Position numbers and translations under genes: made by a program | Shown here: positions 20,140 through 28,617 of the stretch, in pieces | Position numbering within the stretch: the first letter of the stretch is position 1 | Layout of the letters: each line of letters starts with the position of its first letter | Source of the DNA: a virus | Virus record (IMG/VR): IMGVR_UViG_3300017991_000037 | Coordinates: 1 to 37,089 of that record | DNA: 37,089 nucleotides | Direction: 5' to 3' (one strand) | The notes under the pieces: model-generated | The model's database searches: none | What the model was told of the DNA's origin: nothing | The model's input: the letters and a program-made list of their open reading frames with translations, nothing else

Positions 20140-22368
20140 TTATTCTCCGTATTTGGGCGACCAATAAAATGGGTTACAATCCGCATAAGGATAAGGAGTC
20201 TTTGTGAAAGTATGCGTCGATGTAGAAGTGTAAGTATGTGTTGGAGTATGCGTATAAGTATATGTTGATGTGGCTGTAGGAGTTGATGTCGGAGTAAATG
20301 TTGGGGTATGCGTATAAGTATGAGTTGGCGTCGATGTTGGCGTATCGGTTGGTGTGGCTGTAGACGTAGCTGTGGGCGTAGCTGTAGGAGTATTGGTAGG
20401 AGTATCCGTTGGTGTAGCTGTTGATGTAGCCGTCGGTGTGTCCGTTGGTGTATCGGTAGGCGTAGCGGTATATGTCGGCGTTGATGTAGATGTATCCGTA
20501 AATGTCTCCGTACTCGTGGGCGTATCAGTGTACGTAGGAGTACTCGTAGGCGTGTCGGTGTATGTCGAAGTGCTCGTCGGTGTGTATGTGTAAGTGAATG
20601 TCGGAGTATCAGTATATGTGTGAGTTGGCGTATCTGTGTAAGTAAACGTCGGCGTTGATGTTGGGGTGTCCGTATACGTCGGCGTCGCCGTTGGTGTCGT
20701 CGTATAGGTCGGCGTACTGGTTGGCGTGCTTGTGTACGTCGGCGTCGCCGTTGGTGTACTCGTGTATGTAGGCGTGCTCGTTGGTGTCGCCGTATAGGTC
20801 GGTGTGCTTGTGGGCGTGCTTGTGTACGTCGGGGATGATGTTGGCGTAGCAGTATACGTCGACGTTGAAGTCGGAGTATCCGTATAAGTGGGCGTACTCG
20901 TAGGAGAAGCAGTTGGGGTAGCTGTAGGCGTCGAAGTAGGCGTGGCCGTGTACGTAGACGTACTTGTCGACGTGTTGGTGTAGGTAGAGGTATCCGTGTA
21001 AGTTAATGTCGATGTAGCGGTTGACGTATCAGTGGACGTATCAGTTGGGGTAGATGTAAATGTAGCCGTTGGCGTAGCTGTGGGCGTGTCCGTAGGCGTG
21101 GCTGTAGATGTCTCTGTGTCCGTGTATGTTGCTGTACTCGTAGGCGTATCCGTGTATGTCTCCGTAGCTGTAGGCGTGTCGGTCGGTGTACCGGTTGGGG
21201 TAGCTGTAGGAGTCGCGGTCGGCGTGTCAGTCGCCGTAGCGGTCGCCGTAGCGGTCGCCGTCGGCGTCGCGGTTGGCGTGTCCGTTGGTGTGTCGGTTGG
21301 AGTAGCAGTTGGTGTGTCGGTCGGTGTGGCTGTAGAGGTCGGCGTTTCCTCGGATTCGTACTCATACGCCCCGATGTCATCCGCCGCACCTTGTGGTCGG
21401 CTTACTCCCTCGATGTCGTCGTCTACACCGTATCCGCTTGCGTCCGTTCCGGCATCTCGGCAGTCAGCGGTTGACTTCAAGTGAAAATCACTGCCGTTAT
21501 CTACAAACTCGTCTGCGGCGACAATGGTTATACACCCCGACCCACTCCACGCCTCCGAATCCTCGGCGGCGCAATAACTGAATGCTCCTATAGCAGCGGG
21601 AGATGTCAACGATATATCGTCGTCGTTGTTAGCGAATATACAATTGACTACTGAAACAGGATCGTCCGCCTCTAACCCTATTCCGTCCGTTGCTCCCTGT
21701 ATTGTGCAGTTCACAAATTCAGCGGAATGATCAGTCTGACTTCCGGTTATTTTGACAACGTAATCCGTTCCAGAAGTGCCCAAAAATAAACAATTGTGAA
21801 ATTGTACTGTATGTGTCGTTCCCAAAGTTCCTACTCCCCACAATACAAGTTCCGTTTCATCTCCGGTAGATTCAAAATAGCACTGATAAAAAACATTTGG
21901 GTTTGAATATCCACGAAAATTAGTGTCGGTCTGTATTAACCTAAAGTAGTTCACATCTGTCGTGAAGTATATATCTTTGAACTGATAGGCATTCGATTGT
22001 TGATCGCCCTCGAACGCCAATCCCGTTCCGCCACCAATTGTCATCGGCATCGAAGTAGAAGCGCCTAAAAATGTAATTATTTCATCGGTCTGGTCGTTGT
22101 ATTTGTTATAAATCGTAGACGTGCTTCCGGATTTTTCAATAGTCGGCGCAAAGCCGGAACCAGCAAATATAGTTACTGCCTTGTCGGTATTTATTCGCTC
22201 ATCGTAAGTTGCGTTATCTCGTATCTCGATTGAGTCTCCGTCGGATGACGCACCGAGAGCAGTGTTAATCGTAGTGTAGTCGCACCCGCTTGCGCATACC
22301 GTCCGATTCGTTGCTCCAGCAATGGTGCAAGCTAAAAGCGAGCATATCAGAAGTATTGCTTTTCTCAT
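20140..22368 (-). CDS. Secreted beta-helix protein with long Thr/Pro-rich repeat stalk (742 aa)
   Basis: ATG 22368 overlaps the upstream TAA. A Sec signal peptide ([19 protein letters not shown]) starts the protein; LLAC at 11-14 is a weak lipobox. Residues about 25-335 form a right-handed parallel beta-helix of the pectate-lyase type ([35 protein letters not shown]), ending with [16 protein letters not shown], a motif common at the end of such secreted helices. Residues 342-725 are almost pure TPTxTPTx repeats, a rigid mucin-like stalk. The tail is [15 protein letters not shown]. Nothing marks it as a virion protein although it sits amid head and neck genes. It may coat the infected cell or the released particle. 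Confidence 0.82.
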   Translation of the reverse strand: MRKAILLICSLLACTIAGATNRTVCASGCDYTTINTALGASSDGDSIEIRDNATYDERINTDKAVTIFAGSGFAPTIEKSGSTSTIYNKYNDQTDEIITFLGASTSMPMTIGGGTGLAFEGDQQSNAYQFKDIYFTTDVNYFRLIQTDTNFRGYSNPNVFYQCYFESTGDETELVLWGVGTLGTTHTVQFHNCLFLGTSGTDYVVKITGSQTDHSAEFVNCTIQGATDGIGLEADDPVSVVNCIFANNDDDISLTSPAAIGAFSYCAAEDSEAWSGSGCITIVAADEFVDNGSDFHLKSTADCRDAGTDASGYGVDDDIEGVSRPQGAADDIGAYEYESEETPTSTATPTDTPTATPTDTPTDTPTATPTATATATATATDTPTATPTATPTGTPTDTPTATETYTDTPTSTATYTDTETSTATPTDTPTATPTATFTSTPTDTSTDTSTATSTLTYTDTSTYTNTSTSTSTYTATPTSTPTATPTASPTSTPTYTDTPTSTSTYTATPTSSPTYTSTPTSTPTYTATPTSTPTYTSTPTATPTYTSTPTSTPTYTTTPTATPTYTDTPTSTPTFTYTDTPTHTYTDTPTFTYTYTPTSTSTYTDTPTSTPTYTDTPTSTETFTDTSTSTPTYTATPTDTPTDTPTATSTATPTDTPTNTPTATPTATSTATPTDTPTSTPTHTYTHTPTFTPTSTPTATSTYTYTHTPTHTYTSTSTHTFTKTPYPYADCNPFYWSPKYGE
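20194..21345 (-). repeat. Degenerate Thr-Pro coding repeat (384 residues)
   Basis: About 1.15 kb of low-complexity coding sequence made of 6-12-bp units encoding TPT, TDT, TAT and TYT combinations. Codons vary between units (ACG, ACA, ACC, ACT all used for Thr), so the protein pattern is kept while the DNA has diverged, which argues for selection on the peptide. Shadow frames through it (poly-Val-Gly and Arg/Pro-rich) are artefacts. Confidence 0.9.
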
Positions 22369-22739
22369 TATTTTTTCTTCCCGCCTAAATCATCCGAAAT
22401 AACAGTCGCGGGAGTATCAACGTCATCAATTTTGAAATTCCAGTAGTATCCAACGACAGTGTTAGATTCCGCCTCGGCGAGGTCGAGCGTTACTACTCTA
22501 TAGCGTAATCCGGTCTCCTCGTTAGCGACTACTTCCCCGCGTTCTATAGCCGACCATTCCCATTCCGGATCAGGGTGCATAACTATAATCTTTCCGGCGT
22601 TGTATCCTGACAGGCCGGGTGTGGCGACATAGCAAACCGAGATAGCGTGAGGCCCGTACTCCTCGCCTTGCGGGACAACTATCAAATAGGACGCGATGAA
22701 TCCTATCGCGCCGATGAATCCTACCACCCAACGTTTCAT
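22368..22739 (-). CDS. Exported or membrane-anchored protein, unknown function (123 aa)
   Basis: ATG 22739 follows GTAGGAGGGAG. The first 22 residues ([20 protein letters not shown]) are a signal anchor or uncleaved signal peptide. The rest is a mostly beta domain with aromatic and acidic residues ([56 protein letters not shown]) and a KKK end. No family is recognised. Its stop overlaps the start of the secreted Thr/Pro protein, so the two are likely made together. Confidence 0.68.
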   Translation of the reverse strand: MKRWVVGFIGAIGFIASYLIVVPQGEEYGPHAISVCYVATPGLSGYNAGKIIVMHPDPEWEWSAIERGEVVANEETGLRYRVVTLDLAEAESNTVVGYYWNFKIDDVDTPATVISDDLGGKKK

Positions 22740-22747
22740 GCTCCCTC

Positions 22748-23641
22748 CTACTCAGTCTTGAATTTAAGACTCACTCCTACTGTGGTGAAGGTATTGCTCA
22801 AATAATCTACGAGCAAATAAATAGGCTCATTAGCGTTCGCGCTCCTTAATGACGAAAACTCGTTGACGGGCTCCTTGTTTCCTCCAGTATGCGAAAGATC
22901 AAAGTGATCTATGTGATTGGTCGAAGCGTTCCATGTATCCGTGAAATGCAATTTTCCTCTTGCTGTACCGTCATACGCTGTTATCGTGTATCCTATTATT
23001 CTGTGTTTCAGGCTCGCTTGTCCGGCAACGAGCGCTTCCTCTCCGGCGGCAGATACTTCCTCGTAATACGTCGATATACTTTCGACTGGAGGAGCCGCTT
23101 CAGCGTTGATGGAATTAGCAGATAAATCCGGCACTGAATTAACATCTACTATTCCCGAAATATTACCGGTGTCAATCGTAACGGCCTTATCGTCTATTGA
23201 CGTAATCTTCGTCAAAATAGTAGTAGCTTTATCGAGTACGCTCTGTAACGTAGACTCGGAAGCTGGATCAATGGTATTCCCGGAAGAATCTACTATCACC
23301 CCTCTTAATGCGTCTATTGAATCTGCGTGAGCATCAGTCAATATATCATCTATGTCCTTGGCGTGGCCGTTGATCGTAGTGGCCGTTGCGTCTATGCTTC
23401 CGGCCGTTTCCTCCGTAGCTGGATTTATGATAGTCCCGAGAGAGTCGAGAACGTAAACCCATTTTGTGTTACCCTCTGAGTCTACGATAGGAATTGGTAT
23501 TCCCGATGCCGTACCTTGAACGGCCAGCGCCTTGTTTGCTGGAGGCTCGCTTCCCACCACACCTACACAATCATCGCATCTCCACTGTGCGCTCGCTATT
23601 CCGCTAAATAGCACCAGCGCGGCGACAAGTAGCTTCTTCAT
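22748..23641 (-). CDS. Exported protein with virion-like C-terminal domain (297 aa)
   Basis: Signal peptide 1-18 (MKKLLVAALVLFSGIASA, cleavage before Q). A C-x2-C pair follows (WRCDDC), then a helical, repeating region with INPATEE and IDPASEST motifs that I associate with phage structural/fibre proteins, and a beta-rich C-terminal domain (SLKHRIIGYTITAYDGTARG, PIYLLVDYLSNTFTTVGVSL). A Sec signal on a protein with virion-type segments is unusual. It starts 38 bases inside the preceding gene. Confidence 0.68.
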   Translation of the reverse strand: MKKLLVAALVLFSGIASAQWRCDDCVGVVGSEPPANKALAVQGTASGIPIPIVDSEGNTKWVYVLDSLGTIINPATEETAGSIDATATTINGHAKDIDDILTDAHADSIDALRGVIVDSSGNTIDPASESTLQSVLDKATTILTKITSIDDKAVTIDTGNISGIVDVNSVPDLSANSINAEAAPPVESISTYYEEVSAAGEEALVAGQASLKHRIIGYTITAYDGTARGKLHFTDTWNASTNHIDHFDLSHTGGNKEPVNEFSSLRSANANEPIYLLVDYLSNTFTTVGVSLKFKTE

Positions 23642-24038
23642 GCTGTCTCCTTATCTCGTTTAATCTTGCTTTGAATTCAGCTTCTCCTAACTCCTCGCCA
23701 AAATCTATATACATATACTTGAACTCCAGGAGCTCAAATAAGGTCTTACGCTTTTGTAGCTCGCTCGCGCTCGGAACGAAATCAACTATCAGCTTCTCGT
23801 GAGGATAGAATCGAGAAACAGTCAAGGGAATATCACGCGGAGAATATCTAAAGCTAATATCGGTATAATCTTCAAAATACAAAGCCGATCCTATCCACTC
23901 ACTCACGAGATCGGGTTTCCGCTTAACGCCTAACTCCTCGGCCTCGTCCTGTTCCCATTCCTTCTCGGTCTTGGGCCTGAACGTTTTTTCCCAACGTTCT
24001 TTTTTTCGCTTCTTTCCTATTATCGCGTGGTTTTTCAT
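23604..24038 (-). CDS. Hypothetical protein after the capsid gene (144 aa)
   Basis: ATG 24038 lies behind AAAGGAAAAG and follows a strong UUCG hairpin. The N-terminus is very basic (KKRKKERWEKTFRPKTEKEW). The core has a strand-rich stretch (SALYFEDYTDISFRYSPRDI, EKLIVDFVPSASELQKRKTL) and the end is a helix (EAEFKARLNEIRRQHEEATC). Not recognised. Position directly after the major capsid gene suggests a connector or capsid accessory role, by context only. Confidence 0.6.
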   Translation of the reverse strand: MKNHAIIGKKRKKERWEKTFRPKTEKEWEQDEAEELGVKRKPDLVSEWIGSALYFEDYTDISFRYSPRDIPLTVSRFYPHEKLIVDFVPSASELQKRKTLFELLEFKYMYIDFGEELGEAEFKARLNEIRRQHEEATCRRAGAI

Positions 24039-24059
24039 CTTTTCCTTTTGGGATTAGGC

Positions 24060-24079
24060 GTCCGGCCCGAAGGCCGGAC
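24060..24079 (-). promoter_or_regulatory. Super-stable UUCG hairpin between capsid and next gene
   Basis: The transcribed strand has GTCCGGCC-TTCG-GGCCGGAC: an 8-bp perfect stem closed by C(UUCG)G. There is no T-run after it, so it is not a classical terminator. It is better explained as a 3' stabiliser or processing barrier protecting the abundant capsid mRNA. Confidence 0.7.
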
Positions 24080-24103
24080 ACCCTTTCCCGCTTCAAGGAG
24101 TCG

Positions 24104-25369
24104 TTACTGCGTAACTGACGCAGTGCCGTCGTTGCCCTGATACCAGAACCTTGAATCCAGCCACTCCGCCTCCCAACGAGCGCGGTTGCGGAACCTATAA
24201 GTGTCGGTGTCAAAGCTCTGCCCGGCCTGCGGCAACTCTTGAACTACCTCCAGTGGGTCTCTCCGCTGGAAAACAAATCCCTTCTTGCCTTCGCCCATGT
24301 ACCACGCGCCTTGCGGCAGGTAACGGTTATAGGCGGGATTCATCAAGCCGCGAATCACGTTCTCAGCGTACTGCGTGCCAGCGTAACCGGACGCGGCGTT
24401 AGCGACCGTCTCGCCTCCGCGACCTGGAACCGCCGGATACCACGTCGAGTTCAAAAACGTCCTGACATTCAAGAAGTCGAATCCGCTCACGAGAACGGTG
24501 TCGGGATTGACCGCGATCTTAAGGCCCAGCGGATCGCGAGCGTCGAGCAACTGCTCGTAACCCGTCTTCATAGCGAAAAACGAGAGCTGGACGTAAGACG
24601 CTGGGCAGTTTCCAGATCCGGTGTAATACATATTCACCGAGAACGGAACCGTGATTGACGTGCCGTTATAGTTGACGGTTGAGAACGTAGACGCGGGGTA
24701 GCTGTCGGAACCAGCGGTGAAAGCTATGCCGCGAAAACGTCCGGCGACATACTCTTCCTCCAAGTCCCTCATAGCTTCACCGAGAGCCTGCGCTCGCTGA
24801 TTGATCTGACCAGTCTGGTCGTCGTCAAACAACTCGCGCTCAAAGCTCTCGCCGCCCATGTACTTGTAGTTGATGATCTCTCGATCAGCACCCTTTACGC
24901 GCTGTTCCTTGTAGGGAACGCCTCTGCCGGTGCGGCTGGGCCTCGCGGCTCCATATAACGGAGCGTAGAATTCTTGCCGCTTATCGCTCGTGGTCTCCAA
25001 GACGTAATCGGGATAACCGACTGGCTTACGCTTGTACCACTCGTTAGCGATGGTCTGAACTCCGGCACGAAGTAGCTGAGATAGTGCGGTTGAACTATGC
25101 GCTTCGTTCAGCTTGCGGTAATTCTCTACCGCCATTTTTACGACTCCGCTCCATTTCAGGCGCGGATTCAACCAATTGATACTCTCGGCCACCTTCGCTA
25201 TTTCCGGCGTCAAGTGAACGTCCGGCTTGACGCTCTTTTTCATAGCTTCGATGGTTGTTACTCGGTCGTCCCAAGTAACGATATCCGCAGGCTTGCTTTC
25301 CTTCGCGTATTTCTGCAACGCGGAAGAGAGAGCCTCGGCAAACTGCTCTTTGCTCAATCCTGGAAACAT
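24104..25369 (-). CDS. Major capsid protein, HK97 fold (421 aa)
   Basis: ATG 25369 behind GAGAGGATAA. An N-terminal helical arm (EQFAEALSSALQKYAKESKP) precedes the shell domain. Recognisable parts include YKYMGGESFERELFDDDQTG, a helix QRAQALGEAMRDLEEEYVAG, a DPLGLKIAVNPDTVLVSGFD segment and a C-terminal RNRARWEAEWLDSRFWYQGN typical of the Mu gpT-like major head subunits. The neighbours (protease-scaffold, decoration protein) fix the identity. It is expected to be the most abundant late product. Confidence 0.85.
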   Translation of the reverse strand: MFPGLSKEQFAEALSSALQKYAKESKPADIVTWDDRVTTIEAMKKSVKPDVHLTPEIAKVAESINWLNPRLKWSGVVKMAVENYRKLNEAHSSTALSQLLRAGVQTIANEWYKRKPVGYPDYVLETTSDKRQEFYAPLYGAARPSRTGRGVPYKEQRVKGADREIINYKYMGGESFERELFDDDQTGQINQRAQALGEAMRDLEEEYVAGRFRGIAFTAGSDSYPASTFSTVNYNGTSITVPFSVNMYYTGSGNCPASYVQLSFFAMKTGYEQLLDARDPLGLKIAVNPDTVLVSGFDFLNVRTFLNSTWYPAVPGRGGETVANAASGYAGTQYAENVIRGLMNPAYNRYLPQGAWYMGEGKKGFVFQRRDPLEVVQELPQAGQSFDTDTYRFRNRARWEAEWLDSRFWYQGNDGTASVTQ

Positions 25370-25387
25370 GATGTTATCCTCTCTGCG

Positions 25388-25834
25388 TTACAGGTTATTG
25401 CCGACGTACTGCGGCATGATTTTGACCTGGACTTCCGTTCCGGCCGCGCCGGTAACGCTCTGGCCATCAGGAAGCCAAACCTTACCGATCTTATTAGCGT
25501 CCGTGGAGGTTAGCTTCACAGTCTGGCTGTCGGCTCCGACTTCAACCCACAAGCCGTGTTTGTATGTCTCCGAAGCGGTCGTCTTGAACGAAAAGACGCC
25601 TTCTGACCGGACTCTTATCCGGTCTACAACATCGGTGCTGTCGATCCTGCTCGGGAGCGGGATCGTGTCCATAGACACGCCGACGCAATCGCCAGCGGCA
25701 CCAGTAGCCTGACGCACGGCGTAGAGATTAGTGGTGTCCCACTTCACTACGTCTCCGGCGTCTATCGGCCCAGCGGCCAAACACTTGTACTCCTCTGGGT
25801 CGGAAGGCTTTAGGTAGCGATGTTCAGTTGCCAT
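25388..25834 (-). CDS. Capsid decoration protein candidate (148 aa)
   Basis: ATG 25834 after AGGAGAAAAGG. A small beta-barrel-like protein (CLAAGPIDAGDVVKWDTTNL, AAGDCVGVSMDTIPLPSRID, DRIRVRSEGVFSFKTTASET, KIGKVWLPDGQSVTGAAGTE). Between prohead protease and major capsid, this is the usual place of DUF2190-like or lambda gpD-like decoration proteins, and the AGD-V and G-V-x-x-D patterns agree. It probably trimerises on the shell surface and stabilises the expanded head. Confidence 0.72.
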   Translation of the reverse strand: MATEHRYLKPSDPEEYKCLAAGPIDAGDVVKWDTTNLYAVRQATGAAGDCVGVSMDTIPLPSRIDSTDVVDRIRVRSEGVFSFKTTASETYKHGLWVEVGADSQTVKLTSTDANKIGKVWLPDGQSVTGAAGTEVQVKIMPQYVGNNL

Positions 25835-25878
25835 TTCCTTTTCTCCTTTTTGACGTTATCGTGTAGTCGCCTCTGCGC

Positions 25879-27624
25879 CTACTTTTCTACGGTCGGAAGG
25901 CCGTATGCGCTGGGATCAACCACCAGGCCACCGCCGGGCTGTCCAGCTTCTTTCGCAAAACCGGAACCGAAAGGACTCCTGCTCTCAAGGATCGCCTTCG
26001 TGCGCTCGATCTCGCGGTTCATCTCCTTCGCGCTCTTGCCTACGAGATCGGATACCGAGAGGAACTTCTCCGGTATCTCGGCCTCGGATAGCTTCTTCGC
26101 TGCGAGCTGTTGGTCTTTCATTATCGAAAGCTCAACCGTCAGCTTGCGATTATCTTCGGAAAGCTTCTTTACCTTGCTACGCTCGGATGAAAAATCCTTG
26201 CGCTCCTCGTCGAGCTTAACTCGAGCGTGTTCCATAATTCTCTGGAACATCTTGGGCTCTTTCTTCTGGAAGTCCTTTACCTCTTTACTGGCCTCGGTCT
26301 TTTTAGAATCCTCCGGGTCAGGCTCTTCCTGCTCTTTAGGCTCCGGCTCCGGCTCTTCCTGCTCGCCCATCTTGGCGGACATCTTGCCATAAGCGGATTT
26401 GCAACGCTCGATATACTGCTCGTTACTCTCGCCTTCCATCTGCGGAATTTCATCTTTGAGCTGCTCTATTAACTCATCATCGACTTCGAGCGTCTCCGGT
26501 TCGTCCTGTTCCGACTTGAGCAGATCATCAATGTTCTGCTCGACCGCCTCGATCTTCTCTTTCGGGGCATCTTCCTCAATCAATTTCGCGCGATCCTTAT
26601 GCGCTTCACGTAGCTTGTCGAGAATCTCTTTTGTCAGCATTTCGTCAGCCTCCGCTTTTGAAATTATAGCGCCACTCTTGACGCTTTCCTCAAGGGCGAC
26701 GAACGCGCCGCCTCTTGCGGGCTTCGTCACGACATCAATACTCCCTCCTCGGACGAACTCTGCGATGTTCGTCCATTCCTCACCGTCTATTTCGACGGTG
26801 CCCTTCGGTATGCCGTTATAATTAATCGACATCCCGGCATACACTTCATCGGTATTCGGGAAATATTCGCGGTACTTGATGGCTGCTTCTGCTTTTGCGA
26901 GCGCGGCGGCTCCAGCCTCGCTCTTGTCGCAATACAGCACACCCTCTACTGCGCCCACTTTATTCCCCGTCTTCTTATCGTCTACCTGGGTGGCTCTGGT
27001 ATCTTTCCAAAATCCAGCCAGCTTCCAGATGTCCCCCTCTGGTCTTTCCTCTTGCTCCGATTCCGTCGGATGGTTAATATAACATTGTGCTCCGTTGAAT
27101 ACCTGCGCTCCGCTATTTACCGCCTCGGCGCTATAATAATTCTTATCGACCTCATTGCCCTTACCCTCGCTTATGAGGACGCATTTTACTTCTCGCTTCT
27201 CGTGGTCTACTTGTGCCTCGGCGAGGTCTATGATTAAACGCCCGCTATCTTTGTCTCGCGTAACAAAGCCAGCTTCCGACTTCTTTGTCCCACGCATTAG
27301 CTGACTAACGGAGCTCGACGATATAGCTTCATCAAGTAACTTCTTATCGCTTGCCGAAAGATCAGGCATGGACATCTCGCTTTGCTTCCCGCCACCGTGC
27401 TTCAAATACCACCAGGTTGCGAAGGCGTACTTGTCGGAAGCTCCGGCCTTATCGGCTGCTCGTTTGGCTTTGTCCCAAAGTCCCTCATCGGCTACCCATT
27501 TTGGCTCGGTGGTTGACTTAACGCCTATCTTTTGTAGTCTCTTTCCTATCGGGCTTTGCGTCCTCTGAAAACTCCTGTCATGTAGGCCTGTCCCATCTCG
27601 CTTCCCCGGCACCGATTTACCCAT
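25879..27624 (-). CDS. Prohead protease fused to scaffold (581 aa)
   Basis: ATG 27624 follows GGAGGAAAT. Residues 42-80 (KWVADEGLWDKAKRAADKAG, then YAFATWWYLKHGGGK) form a small helical module often found in Mu-like phage head proteins. Residues 130-320 are a herpesvirus-assemblin-type serine protease with His185 in CYINHPT, Ser266 in AGMSINYNG and a SIDVVTKPARGGAF end. Residues 330-575 are an acidic coiled-coil scaffold (MLTKEILDKLREAHKDRAKL, EEPEPEPKEQEEPDPEDSKK). Protease and scaffold in one chain would process itself and the capsid arm during head maturation. Its own promoter and attenuator precede it. Confidence 0.83.
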   Translation of the reverse strand: MGKSVPGKRDGTGLHDRSFQRTQSPIGKRLQKIGVKSTTEPKWVADEGLWDKAKRAADKAGASDKYAFATWWYLKHGGGKQSEMSMPDLSASDKKLLDEAISSSSVSQLMRGTKKSEAGFVTRDKDSGRLIIDLAEAQVDHEKREVKCVLISEGKGNEVDKNYYSAEAVNSGAQVFNGAQCYINHPTESEQEERPEGDIWKLAGFWKDTRATQVDDKKTGNKVGAVEGVLYCDKSEAGAAALAKAEAAIKYREYFPNTDEVYAGMSINYNGIPKGTVEIDGEEWTNIAEFVRGGSIDVVTKPARGGAFVALEESVKSGAIISKAEADEMLTKEILDKLREAHKDRAKLIEEDAPKEKIEAVEQNIDDLLKSEQDEPETLEVDDELIEQLKDEIPQMEGESNEQYIERCKSAYGKMSAKMGEQEEPEPEPKEQEEPDPEDSKKTEASKEVKDFQKKEPKMFQRIMEHARVKLDEERKDFSSERSKVKKLSEDNRKLTVELSIMKDQQLAAKKLSEAEIPEKFLSVSDLVGKSAKEMNREIERTKAILESRSPFGSGFAKEAGQPGGGLVVDPSAYGLPTVEK

Positions 27625-27636
27625 ATTTCCTCCGAT

Positions 27637-27694
27637 AAAAAAAAGAGGCGGACTACAACTACGCTTCTCGCGCTCATTGTAGCCGCCTCGCGGC
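27637..27694 (-). terminator. Attenuator: intrinsic terminator with competing hairpin
   Basis: The transcribed strand forms GAGGCGG-CTACAA pairing with TTGTAG-T-CCGCCTC (27689-27645, one bulge), followed by eight T (27644-27637). Its left arm overlaps a second hairpin, GCCGC-GAG-GCGGC (27694-27682), which cannot coexist with it. It lies between the promoter at 27712 and the protease SD at about 27634, so it can stop transcription before the capsid genes unless bypassed. Confidence 0.75.
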
Positions 27695-27711
27695 AGTGAA
27701 GAATTAAATAA

Positions 27712-27740
27712 ATTATACCCCTACGCTAAACTCAAGTCCA
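27712..27740 (-). promoter_or_regulatory. Sigma70-type promoter before the protease/capsid genes
   Basis: Minus strand: -35 TGGACT (27740-27735), 17-base spacer, -10 TATAAT (27717-27712). The -10 is perfect and the -35 matches at four of six positions, sharing TGGAC and spacer length with the early promoter. The -35 lies within the last codons of the upstream gene. Initiation near 27705 would make only a 70-base RNA if the terminator just downstream works. Confidence 0.6.
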
Positions 27741-27909
27741 GTGTTTTTTTTACTTTTTTTCCGCTCCAGCTTATATCCTGCTTCGTCCACTTCCGAGTGG
27801 TATATCCCGTTACTACCTTGAAATCCTGAACCTTAACGCATATCTCGCCGTGCTCAATATTCCGCAATTCAAGGATAAGGTGCTTTTCTTCGTCAGTTAA
27901 TTTAATCAA
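27721..27909 (-). CDS. DUF2292-like small protein, TTG start (62 aa)
   Basis: The pattern LTDEEKHLILELRNIEHGEI followed by CVKVQDFKVVTGY matches the short DUF2292-type fold (helix, then G-E-x-x-V-x-V-Q-D-x-K-V-V hairpin) found in many bacteria and phages, function unknown. The start is TTG 27909, overlapping the upstream TGA, with AGAGGGCGAC as SD. The Lys-rich C-terminus (KVKKTLDLSLA) overlaps the -35 of the next promoter. Confidence 0.68.
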   Translation of the reverse strand: MIKLTDEEKHLILELRNIEHGEICVKVQDFKVVTGYTTRKWTKQDISWSGKKVKKTLDLSLA

Positions 27910-28400
27910 GTCGCCCTCTTGCTCGCCGGTAGCTTAACGCTCCTCGGAGGAGACATAGGAGTATTCCCGTTGTAAACCCTGAATTTTACTATCCCGTTAT
28001 CGTCTATTTGAATGCGCCTAAAACTTATCAGGCGTGCCGTTGTCTTTTTCATGGCCGCATATGATACCAACTGGCGGCCAATCTTGAACATGACTTTCAT
28101 CACGTGATCTATCGGCTTTGCCTCTGGCATTGATATTATCCCCGCGAATATTTTGAAGACTACAATTCCGTCCTCTTGCCATATCACATCGCTCGTCTGC
28201 ATAGACCGTGGATCGAGGTTCTTGTTCTCGCCGTATCTCCTGATTATCTCTTCGAGCTTCTTCATCAGCTTAGGGAACTCCGGGAAATCTCGGTATATAG
28301 TCCTCAACGCCTCGAAGTGAGCTTCAAGGGCCTGCTTAGCTTCTCGTTCCTTGCTTCCAGTCGGAGCGATTAAAGTTTTACTCCTCGCCTCGTTTTCCAT
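27906..28400 (-). CDS. Hypothetical protein (164 aa)
   Basis: I start it at ATG 28400, which has AGGAGAGATA ahead; the open frame extends 40 codons further upstream but only through the previous gene's coding region. Residues 15-65 are helical (EREAKQALEAHFEALRTIYR, then FPKLMKKLEEIIRRYGENKN). The second half has strands (SDVIWQEDGIVVFKIFAGII and IQIDDNGIVKFRVYNGNTPM) with two similar G-I-V-x-F-x-x motifs. Not recognised; sits in the head module between gpF-like and DUF2292-like genes. Confidence 0.62.
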   Translation of the reverse strand: MENEARSKTLIAPTGSKEREAKQALEAHFEALRTIYRDFPEFPKLMKKLEEIIRRYGENKNLDPRSMQTSDVIWQEDGIVVFKIFAGIISMPEAKPIDHVMKVMFKIGRQLVSYAAMKKTTARLISFRRIQIDDNGIVKFRVYNGNTPMSPPRSVKLPASKRAT

Positions 28401-28617
28401 TATCTCTCCTCGCGGATTCCTGAACTCGTTTGAACTCAATATATTCCTGCAACAATGGAACTTCAACCGTTGGGTTCTCATTGTAATACTCACATAGTTG
28501 GGACAACAATTCAAGTCCATCGTCGTGAGATAGGGAAAGCGTCGTCCTAATATCCTTCTCGGAACCCTCCGCTATAATCAAAAGATACTTGCTATTTTCC
28601 TTCTCAATGCTTATCAT
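28378..28617 (-). CDS. Small hypothetical protein (79 aa)
   Basis: ATG 28617 overlaps the TGA of the gpF-like gene, with AGGAG 11 bases upstream; an ATG at 28638 has no SD. The N-terminus is beta-like (MISIEKENSKYLLIIAEGSE), then helices (SHDDGLELLSQLCEYYNENP, PLLQEYIEFKRVQESARRDN). The end overlaps the next gene by 23 bases. No family recognised. Confidence 0.62.
   Translation of the reverse strand: MISIEKENSKYLLIIAEGSEKDIRTTLSLSHDDGLELLSQLCEYYNENPTVEVPLLQEYIEFKRVQESARRDNGKRGEE

Noticed and set aside
20354-21484. Plus-strand poly Val-Gly ORFs and a minus-strand Arg/Pro-rich ORF (21003-21389) through the Thr/Pro repeat
   Set aside because: They are other-frame readings of a low-complexity array and have no SD; the Thr/Pro frame is coupled to both neighbours.
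27906-28520. 204-aa version of the protein at 27906 starting at 28520
   Set aside because: The first 40 codons lie in the coding region of the upstream gene; ATG 28400 has AGGAGAGA and normal overlap.
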